This document shows positions 1 through 7,736 of a DNA stretch of 7,736 bases, in pieces. The position numbers and the translations under genes are program-made. Below the pieces are notes generated by a model. It was given only the letters and a program-made list of their open reading frames with translations, was not told the DNA's origin and did no database searches. The number at the start of each line of letters is the position of its first letter. Within the stretch, counting starts at the first letter, position 1. The stretch is from the NCBI GenBank assembly GCA_949840605.1, contig CATKXN010000130.1, positions 1-7,736 on the forward strand, written 5' to 3'. Source of the stretch: an uncultured Alistipes sp. (GTDB lineage: Bacteria; Bacteroidota; Bacteroidia; Bacteroidales; Rikenellaceae).

Positions 1-260
1 ATGTCCTTCTCGGGATCGACCGATTCGAGGAACAGCAGCTGAGCCTGGATGATGTTGGCCGCGTCGTCGTAGATCGGCGCGCCGAGGAAGATGATGCGGT
101 CCATCATCAGGCGCGAGAAAACGTCCATCGTAGCGATGTTCAGCTGACGCTCCTCGATGATCGTCGGCGACACGTAGGCCGCGCTTACCGACTGGAAATC
201 GTGCAGTTTCAGCGAACTGATCCCGCAGTGGTTCCGTGCGTATTTTTCAAATTCTGACAT
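1..260 (-). CDS. clpP: ATP-dependent Clp protease proteolytic subunit ClpP (N-terminal part, cut by window edge)
   Basis: This is the serine peptidase subunit of the Clp protease, which forms a barrel of two seven-membered rings and degrades proteins fed to it by ClpX-type ATPases in the cytoplasm. The window holds 86 codons from an ATG at 260-258. The protein starts MSEFEKYARN, and the recognisable family stretch runs from about residue 36 (EERQLN, then MDVFSRLMMDRIIFLG at 45-60, then AQLLFLES and DPEKD at 73-86). This matches the ClpP region just before the 'YINSPGG' loop, which lies outside the window, as do the Ser-His-Asp catalytic residues. The N-terminal extension of about 35 residues ahead of the core resembles Bacteroidales ClpP, where it contains the axial-loop or propeptide region. 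It lies 199 bases downstream of tig on the same strand, the usual tig-clpP order. A separate promoter match lies at 434-464. No Shine-Dalgarno is visible. The identification is firm; whether the gene is intact cannot be seen. Confidence 0.93.
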   Translation of the reverse strand, partial: MSEFEKYARNHCGISSLKLHDFQSVSAAYVSPTIIEERQLNIATMDVFSRLMMDRIIFLGAPIYDDAANIIQAQLLFLESVDPEKD

Positions 261-383
261 AGTCGTATCTATTTACTCATCATATCTTCGTCCGGAAGGG
301 ACCGTCCGCCGCAACTAAAACCTGCAAGCGGAAAGCAGCGTGCAAAACCGACGCAGCACTCCGGCCTCCCATCGCACATAAAA

Positions 384-400
384 GTGCCTTCTTAAGGCAC
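384..400 (-). terminator. Stem-loop with T-run in the tig-clpP gap, candidate intrinsic terminator or attenuator
   Basis: Read on the minus strand this is GTGCCTT-AAG-AAGGCAC, a perfect 7-bp stem with a 3-base loop, followed immediately by TTTTATG. The shape is that of a short rho-independent terminator. It lies 60 bases after the tig stop and 124 bases before the clpP start. It could end the tig message, or, because a promoter match lies upstream of it at 434-464, it could attenuate transcription into clpP. The T-run is only four bases, so termination would probably be partial. Confidence 0.5.
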
Positions 401-403
401 AAA

Positions 404-434
404 GGACTTTGCAAACATCACGCCTGCAAAGTCC
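404..434 (-). other. 10-bp inverted repeat just downstream of the tig stop
   Basis: The arms at 404-413 (GGACTTTGCA) and 425-434 (TGCAAAGTCC) are perfectly complementary over 10 bases around an 11-base loop. In tig read-through RNA this would form a stable hairpin 26 bases after the stop codon, in tandem with the hairpin at 384-400. It lacks a clean T-run (the minus strand continues TTTGTGCC), so it looks more like a 3'-end protecting hairpin or a protein-binding dyad than a terminator. Its outer arm touches the -7 box at 434-441, so RNA initiated there would probably lack part of the first arm. Confidence 0.5.
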
Positions 435-464
435 AAAGATACATAAAATCCCGCTAAATCTAAA
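434..464 (-). promoter_or_regulatory. Candidate Bacteroidales promoter for clpP, overlapping the tig stop codon
   Basis: On the minus strand the -7 box TATCTTTG occupies 441-434 and matches TAnnTTTG perfectly. A weaker -33 box, TTTA (464-461), lies 19 bases upstream, where TTTG is expected. Initiation would fall near 430-426 and give clpP a leader of roughly 170 bases that includes the terminator-like stem-loop at 384-400. The -33 box lies in the last codons of tig. The match is by consensus only, but the same eight bases occur at the three other promoter positions in this window. Confidence 0.5.
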
Positions 465-1785
465 GCTCCTTGGCCAATTTAGCGAAATCGTCGGCAGATA
501 CGGCCTTTTCCGTCACCTTGATTTTCGATTTGACATCCTCGACGACCTTCACCTCGTAGAGCTTCTCGTAAATCTTCTGACCCTGGTCCTTGTCGGCGAG
601 AATCTTCCCGGCATAGTCGGCCAGCATCTCGTCCGGAGCCGACGGCATGCCGTACTGCGCGAACTGCGCGGCGGCCAGCGCCTTGGCCTCGGCCAGCGCC
701 TCCTCCTTCGTCACGGAGAGGTTGTCGGCCTTGATGAAATGCTTCTGGAGGTAGTTCCAGGTGAACATTTTCAGGAACTGGTCGAAATCCTTCTCGATGT
801 CCTCCATCGAGAACTTACCCTCGTTGATGGTGTAGAGCCAGCGTTTGAGGAACGCCTCGGGCATCTTCAGACCGGCTTTCTTGACGAGGTAGTCACGCAG
901 CTGCATCGTGAAGAGGTAGTCGCTCTCGCGGCGCAGTTCGCCTTCGATCTGGGCGTCGATGAACTTGTCGAACCCGGCCTCGTCGGTCACGCCCCCCTGC
1001 GGAAAAGCCATCTTGAAGAACTCCTCGTTCATTTCGGGCTCGGCGAACTTGCGGATCTTGGTGATCTCCAGTTCGAATTCGGGGTTGATGCCCTCCAGCT
1101 CGTTCTCCTTGACCTGCAGGCAGGCGGCGCGCTGGGCGGGATTCTTATAAAGTTCGTTGAGATTGACCTTCATCTTGTCGCCGACCTTCTTGCCGACAAA
1201 GGGCTTGCGCTCCTCGTCCGTCATCGAGATCAGCCCCACATAGGCGTCGGCCACGTTCATCTCGCCGTTGTCGAGCGTCACGGTCAGCGCCTCGTCCGAA
1301 GTCACCTTGTCGGCATCCACCAGGCGGCCGAAACGACGCAGGTAGTTCGAACGGTAGTCGTCGTGCATCTTCTTGTCGACCTTGATCTTGCTGTAGGTCA
1401 GCTTGTCCTTGTCGGAGAGCTCCAGATTGACGGCGGGAGCCTCGCCGATCTCGAACACGAATTCGAACTCCGTGGCGTTGTCGAAATCGAAGTCGCCCTG
1501 CTCCTCCGAAGGGATCACGTCGCCCAGGTAGTCGATTTTCTCCTTCTCGAGGTATTCGAAAGCGGCGTTCGACGCCTTGCGGTACGACTGCTCGGCCAGG
1601 ACGCCCTTGCCGTACATCTTCTTGACAAGCCCCATCGGCACCATGCCCGGGCGGAAGCCGGGGATGTTGGCCTTGCGCTTGTACTCGCGCAGGGCCTTCT
1701 CGACCTCCTGTCCGTAATCGGCCTCGCCGACGGTCACGCGGAGCAGCGAGTTATTCTCGCCGCGTTGTTCTCTTACAATGTTCAT
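460..1785 (-). CDS. tig: Trigger factor, ribosome-associated chaperone, with a diverged isomerase domain
   Basis: Trigger factor docks on the large ribosomal subunit beside the exit tunnel and shields nascent chains in the cytoplasm. The protein is 441 residues, close to the usual 430-450. The ribosome-docking signature GFRxGxxP is present at 43-50 (GFRPGMVP), the position it has in the E. coli protein. The ribosome-binding domain covers about 1-115. A region equivalent to the FKBP-type prolyl isomerase covers about 155-247. The rest is the helical substrate-binding C-terminal domain (about 250-430), rich in charged helices. In the middle region the stretch FVGKKVGDKMKVNLNELY (196-213) lines up with the end of the FKBP fold, but the family's 'IPGFE' loop and aromatic active-site residues are not recognisable, so isomerase activity may be lost. 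The ATG at 1785-1783 is preferred because the docking motif then falls at its normal position. Its own promoter lies about 50 bases upstream, and clpP follows downstream. Confidence 0.95.
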   Translation of the reverse strand: MNIVREQRGENNSLLRVTVGEADYGQEVEKALREYKRKANIPGFRPGMVPMGLVKKMYGKGVLAEQSYRKASNAAFEYLEKEKIDYLGDVIPSEEQGDFDFDNATEFEFVFEIGEAPAVNLELSDKDKLTYSKIKVDKKMHDDYRSNYLRRFGRLVDADKVTSDEALTVTLDNGEMNVADAYVGLISMTDEERKPFVGKKVGDKMKVNLNELYKNPAQRAACLQVKENELEGINPEFELEITKIRKFAEPEMNEEFFKMAFPQGGVTDEAGFDKFIDAQIEGELRRESDYLFTMQLRDYLVKKAGLKMPEAFLKRWLYTINEGKFSMEDIEKDFDQFLKMFTWNYLQKHFIKADNLSVTKEEALAEAKALAAAQFAQYGMPSAPDEMLADYAGKILADKDQGQKIYEKLYEVKVVEDVKSKIKVTEKAVSADDFAKLAKEL

Positions 1786-1837
1786 AGTGAATGAATTATA
1801 TTTGTTATTCTTCGTTTTCTCGCTCAGAATCGGGAGG

Positions 1838-1869
1838 CAAAGATACGAAATTATTCCATTTCCGGCAAG
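1838..1869 (-). promoter_or_regulatory. Promoter for tig
   Basis: On the minus strand the -7 box TATCTTTG (1845-1838) is a perfect TAnnTTTG match. A -33 box CTTG (1869-1866; consensus TTTG) lies 20 bases upstream. Initiation near 1832 would give tig an AT-rich leader of about 45 bases without a Shine-Dalgarno, as is normal for Bacteroidetes. The promoter diverges from the plus-strand promoters that begin at 1926. No binding-site dyad is obvious between the two directions. Confidence 0.65.
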
Positions 1870-1925
1870 ACATTTCTTTATATATGGTGAAATTATGGAG
1901 TTTTACCGCACCGCAAGCCATTCGG

Positions 1926-1957
1926 TTTTGAACCCATCCAACTTTTTCGTATCTTTG
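1926..1957 (+). promoter_or_regulatory. Upstream promoter (copy A) of the 2069 operon
   Basis: The -33 box TTTTG (1926-1930) and the -7 box TATCTTTG (1950-1957) are separated by 19 bases, a good Bacteroidetes fit. Initiation would fall near 1963, about 106 bases before the first start codon. The dyad GGTT-TTG-AACC (1924-1934) covers the -33 box. A terminator-like hairpin begins one base after the -7 box, so productive transcription from this copy may be limited. Confidence 0.6.
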
Positions 1958-1976
1958 GGGTCGTAACGACCCTTTT
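1958..1976 (+). terminator. Hairpin plus T-run immediately after promoter copy A
   Basis: GGGTCG (1958-1963), loop TAA and CGACCC (1967-1972) form a perfect 6-bp stem, five of whose pairs are G-C, followed by TTTT (1973-1976). On the plus strand this has the form of a minimal intrinsic terminator. RNA started at copy A would begin inside or next to its first arm, so the hairpin may not form in that RNA. It would form only in RNA from further upstream. It could instead be a duplex operator dyad. No equivalent follows copy B. Confidence 0.4.
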
Positions 1977-2014
1977 ATCAGTCGGGAGGTTTTATCGAAC
2001 CGTACGCAATTCGG

Positions 2015-2047
2015 TTTTGGAACCGTCCGGCTTTTTTCGTATCTTTG
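2015..2047 (+). promoter_or_regulatory. Proximal promoter (copy B) of the glutaminyl cyclotransferase-metH-metF operon
   Basis: The -33 box TTTTG (2015-2019) is 20 bases from the -7 box TATCTTTG (2040-2047), a strong consensus match. Initiation near 2052 leaves a leader of only about 15-18 bases before the ATG at 2069, too short for any riboswitch. The dyad CGGTT-TTGG-AACCG (2012-2025) overlaps the -33 box. A direct repeat GAACCGT occurs at 1997-2003 and 2020-2026. Either could be a regulator site. Confidence 0.7.
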
Positions 2048-2068
2048 TAGGATATTTCCCCCGAAACG

Positions 2069-2884
2069 ATGAAAACAACCCCGATATTCCTGTTTTCCGT
2101 CCTGCTGCTGGCCGCGTGCGGCGGCTCCGCGGCGCGTTCCAAACGCCCGGCGCAGACTGCGCCGGCAACCACACAGGAGCAGCCCAAAACATACTCCTAC
2201 CGCATCGTGGCGGCCTATCCCCACTCGACGGAGGCCTACACCCAAGGGCTGTACTACGACGGCGGCCTGCTGTGGGAGGGAACGGGACAGTACGGCGAAT
2301 CGCGCGTGCAGACCGTCGACCCCGCGACGGGCAGGACCAGCGTGCTGGCGCGGCTGCCCCGCTCGGAGTTCGGCGAGGGGATCGCCCGCGTGGGCGACGA
2401 GCTTTTCCAGCTCACCTGGCAGTCGAACACGGCGCACGTCTATTCGGTGAAAGACGGCGAATTGCACGAAATCCGCACGCACCGCTATCCGGGCGAGGGC
2501 TGGGGCCTCACGACCGACGGCGAGAAGCTCTACATGTCCGACGGCACGGCCACGATCTACACGGTGGACCCTGCGACGTTCCGCCGCGAAAAGCGCGTGA
2601 CGGTGACTTTCCGGGGGGCTCCGGTCAACTACCTCAACGAACTGGACTGGATCGGGGGCCGGATATGGGCCAATGTCTACACCACCGACCAGATCGTGAT
2701 CATCGACCCCGCGACGGGCGTCGTGGAGGGCGTCGCGGACCTGTCGGGACTGCTGCCCGAAGAGGAGGTCACGCCGACGACCGATGTATTGAACGGCATC
2801 GCCTACGACGCCGTCGGGGACCGGATTTTCGTGACGGGCAAGAACTGGCCGAAACTTTTCAAAATAGAATTAATCGAGCAATAA
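2069..2884 (+). CDS. Lipoprotein of the plant-type glutaminyl-peptide cyclotransferase family
   Basis: This 271-residue protein belongs to the zinc-independent, five-bladed beta-propeller glutaminyl cyclotransferases (papaya and Xanthomonas type), which turn N-terminal glutamine of peptides into pyroglutamate. Residues 1-16 are a signal peptide ending in the lipobox LAAC, with Cys17 as the lipidation site. A Ser/Ala/Pro/Gln-rich linker runs to about 40. Family motifs follow in order: TQGL (58-61), FGEGI (101-105; its Glu103 aligns with the conserved active-site acid), LTW (115-117), EGWGL (143-147), SDGT (157-160), LNELDW (189-194), ANVYTTD (201-207), LNGIAYD (241-247) and VTGKNWPKLF (255-264). 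No acidic surface-export signal follows Cys17, so a periplasm-facing anchor is likelier than surface display. The protein appears intact. Its stop TAA is followed at once by the metH ATG, so the two are probably co-transcribed and translationally coupled. The family call is firm; enzyme activity and substrate are inferred. Confidence 0.9.
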   Translation: MKTTPIFLFSVLLLAACGGSAARSKRPAQTAPATTQEQPKTYSYRIVAAYPHSTEAYTQGLYYDGGLLWEGTGQYGESRVQTVDPATGRTSVLARLPRSEFGEGIARVGDELFQLTWQSNTAHVYSVKDGELHEIRTHRYPGEGWGLTTDGEKLYMSDGTATIYTVDPATFRREKRVTVTFRGAPVNYLNELDWIGGRIWANVYTTDQIVIIDPATGVVEGVADLSGLLPEEEVTPTTDVLNGIAYDAVGDRIFVTGKNWPKLFKIELIEQ

Positions 2885-6495
<3,611 letters not shown>

Positions 6496-6499
<4 letters not shown>

Positions 6500-7452
6500 A
6501 CGTCGTAGACATCATCAACGAGGCGGTCGCCGCCGGGCGCACCCGTTTCGCTTTCGAACTGCTGCCGCCCCTCAAAGGGGACGGCATGCAAAAGATATTC
6601 GCCGCCGTGGAACCGCTGATGCCTTTCGGCCCGGCCTATGTCAACATCACGTTCCACCGCGAGGGGATCAAGGAGACCGAGCGCGAGGACGGAAGCGTCG
6701 AATGGCACGTCGTGCGGCGCCGTCCCGGGACGGTCGGCATCTCGGCGGCCATCCGGCAGCGCTACGGCGTGGAGGTGGTGCCGCACCTGATCTGCGGCGG
6801 GCTGTCGAAATACGACATCGAGGACACGCTCATCGACATGGACTTCCTCGGACTGCACAACGTGCTGGCGCTGCGCGGCGACAAGTCGCAGAACGAAAAA
6901 CGCTTCATGCCCCACCCCCAGGGGCACGCGCACGCCGTGGACCTCGTGCGGCAGTTCGCGGACATGAACCGCGGAAAATTCATCGACGGCGAGGTCGAGG
7001 AGTGCCACCACTCGAAATTCTCGATCGGCGTGGCGGGCTATCCCGAGGTGCACGCCGAAGCCCGCGACATCACCTCGGACATCGTCCGCCTGAAGGCCAA
7101 GATCGACGCCGGGGCCGAGTACGTCGTGACGCAGATGTTCTTCGACAACCGCAAATACTTCGACTTCGTGCGTCGCTGCCGCGAGGCGGGGATCGGGGTG
7201 CCGATCATCCCCGGCATCAAGCCCCTCTCGACGCTCCGCCACCTGGAAATCCTGCCCGAGACGTTCGGCGTGGAGCTTCCCGAGGAACTGGTGCGCGAAG
7301 CGAAGGCGCATCCGGACGACGTGCGCGAGGTGGGCACCGAATGGGCCATCGCCCAGAGCCGCGAACTGATGGCCGCGGGCGTGCCCGTCCTGCACTACTA
7401 CACGATGAGCCGCACGACGAACATCCAGAAAATCGTCCGGACGATTTTCTAA
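6496..7452 (+). CDS. metF: Methylenetetrahydrofolate reductase MetF
   Basis: This flavoprotein reduces 5,10-methylene- to 5-methyl-tetrahydrofolate, the methyl donor for the MetH encoded just upstream. The protein has 318 residues, a normal bacterial length. It begins MNVVDIINEAV and shows FELLPP (20-25), whose Glu21 corresponds to the catalytic Glu of E. coli FEFFPP; HLICGG (97-102); LALRGD (124-129), with the conserved Asp129 near the flavin; TQMFFD (212-217); and PGIKPL (239-244). The C-terminal GVPVLHYYTMSR (295-306) is also typical. I chose the ATG at 6496, which overlaps the metH stop as ATGA, because the family N-terminus begins there. The same frame is open upstream to 6169, but that part only shadows metH. 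No regulatory C-terminal extension is present. The last codons lie in a perfect palindrome at 7427-7450. Confidence 0.97.
7427..7450. repeat. Perfect 24-base palindrome at the 3' end of metF
   Basis: The left arm AGAAAATCGTCC (7427-7438) is exactly mirrored by GGACGATTTTCT (7439-7450). The palindrome covers the last seven sense codons of metF and the first base of its stop. As RNA it could fold into a hairpin with a CCGG loop whose 3' arm ends in TTTTCT, a weak bidirectional terminator or a processing site. As DNA it is a possible operator for the downstream M20 gene, whose ATG is 19 bases away. Confidence 0.6.
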
Positions 7453-7468
7453 TTAAAAATGAAAACGA

Positions 7469-7736
7469 ATGGGACCTGTTGAATTTCGGCGTCACCTGCA
7501 TGCGCGTCCCGAACTCTCGTTCCGGGAGCACGGCACGGCGGCATTCATCGAGCAGCAGCTCACGGAACTGGGCATCGAACACCGCCGGATCGCATCCACC
7601 GGCGTACTGGCCCGCATCGAGGGCCGCAGGACGCCCGCCGGCGACCGCCGCGCCGTCGTCCTGCGCGCCGACACCGACGCCCTGCCCATCGCCGAGCAGA
7701 ACGCCTGCGAATGGCGGTCGCAGAACGAAGGCGTGA
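7469..7736 (+). CDS. M20 family amidohydrolase/peptidase (N-terminal part, cut by window edge)
   Basis: The first 89 residues are visible and belong to the M20D metal-dependent amidohydrolases (N-acyl-amino-acid or IAA-amino-acid hydrolase type), which release amino acids from acylated or conjugated forms. Motifs are RRHLHARPELSF (7-18), the family's opening signature, LRADTDALPI (65-74) and NEGV (86-89). The window ends just before the place where the metal-binding HACGHD motif normally follows. The ATG at 7469 is the only possible ATG in this frame, because an in-frame TGA lies at 7460-7462. It leaves a rather short stretch ahead of the signature compared with many relatives. The gene starts 16 bases after the metF stop, which suggests the same operon. 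There is no signal peptide, so the product is likely cytoplasmic. The substrate cannot be predicted. Confidence 0.88.
   Translation, partial: MGPVEFRRHLHARPELSFREHGTAAFIEQQLTELGIEHRRIASTGVLARIEGRRTPAGDRRAVVLRADTDALPIAEQNACEWRSQNEGV

Larger units (their letters stand above)
1897..2049 (+). repeat. Tandem duplication of a promoter-bearing module (two diverged copies)
   Basis: Copy A (about 1897-1959) and copy B (about 1985-2049) align from a shared GGAG through TTTTA..CG, ATTCGGTTTTG, AACC, TCC and TTTTTCGTATCTTTG. Identity is roughly 80% with a few single-base gaps; the 30 bases ending at the -33 box match at 25 positions. The period is 88-90 bases. Both copies keep a complete -33/-7 pair, and both keep a small dyad GGTT-TTG(G)-AACC over the -33 box. 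The spacer between copies (1960-1984) contains the second half of a hairpin found only after copy A. The duplication lies upstream of the 2069 gene; function beyond promoter activity is unknown. Confidence 0.7.

Noticed and set aside
280..372. A 30-residue leader ORF on the minus strand upstream of clpP (ATG at 372, TGA at 280)
   Set aside because: There is no sequence support beyond being open. Its composition is unremarkable, and it has no run of a single regulatory codon that would suggest a leader peptide.
409..1794. An open frame of 461 codons on the plus strand across tig
   Set aside because: It is antisense to an unmistakable trigger factor, and its Leu/Val/His-rich translation is typical of a mirror frame of GC-rich coding DNA.
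7459..7482. Alternative ATG at 7459 for the M20 gene
   Set aside because: It reads only seven codons (MKTNGTC) before a TGA and is in the wrong frame for the M20 signature.

Overview
The window carries two gene blocks on opposite strands that diverge from a 283-base intergenic region. It looks like a GC-rich member of the Bacteroidales, most likely Alistipes or another Rikenellaceae. Three things point there: the proteins read like Bacteroidales versions of their families; no convincing Shine-Dalgarno sequence precedes any start; and four copies of TATCTTTG, a perfect match to the Bacteroidetes -7 box TAnnTTTG, lie in the intergenic DNA. The genus is an inference from GC content and protein flavour and has not been tested by a search.

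Left block (minus strand, 1-1869): a promoter at about 1838-1869 drives tig (trigger factor, 460-1785). It is followed by the first 86 codons of clpP (260 down to the window edge). The tig-clpP order is the classic proteostasis arrangement: a ribosome-bound chaperone next to the proteolytic subunit of a Clp protease. The 199-base gap between them holds a second promoter match that overlaps the tig stop, plus two stem-loops, the second terminator-like.

Divergent region (1786-2068): on the plus strand there is a diverged tandem duplication of about 63 bases. Each copy carries a complete -33/-7 promoter. The upstream copy is followed at once by a small hairpin and T-run.

Right block (plus strand, 2069 to the end): four tightly packed genes, probably one operon. 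They are a lipoprotein of the plant-type glutaminyl cyclotransferase family; metH (full-length cobalamin-dependent methionine synthase, starting on the base after the previous stop); metF (methylenetetrahydrofolate reductase, ATGA overlap with metH); and, 16 bases later, the start of an M20-family amidohydrolase/peptidase cut by the window edge. MetF makes the 5-methyl-tetrahydrofolate that MetH uses to methylate homocysteine, so the core is a methionine/one-carbon unit. The two flanking genes act on peptides or acylated amino acids, and their link to methionine metabolism is not explained by the sequence.

The coding content is ordinary. The parts worth a second look are the duplicated promoter module with its embedded hairpin, the tig-clpP junction, a perfect 24-base palindrome at the end of metF, the diverged isomerase domain of trigger factor, and the unusual leading gene of the met operon. 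I did not find a new multi-gene system.
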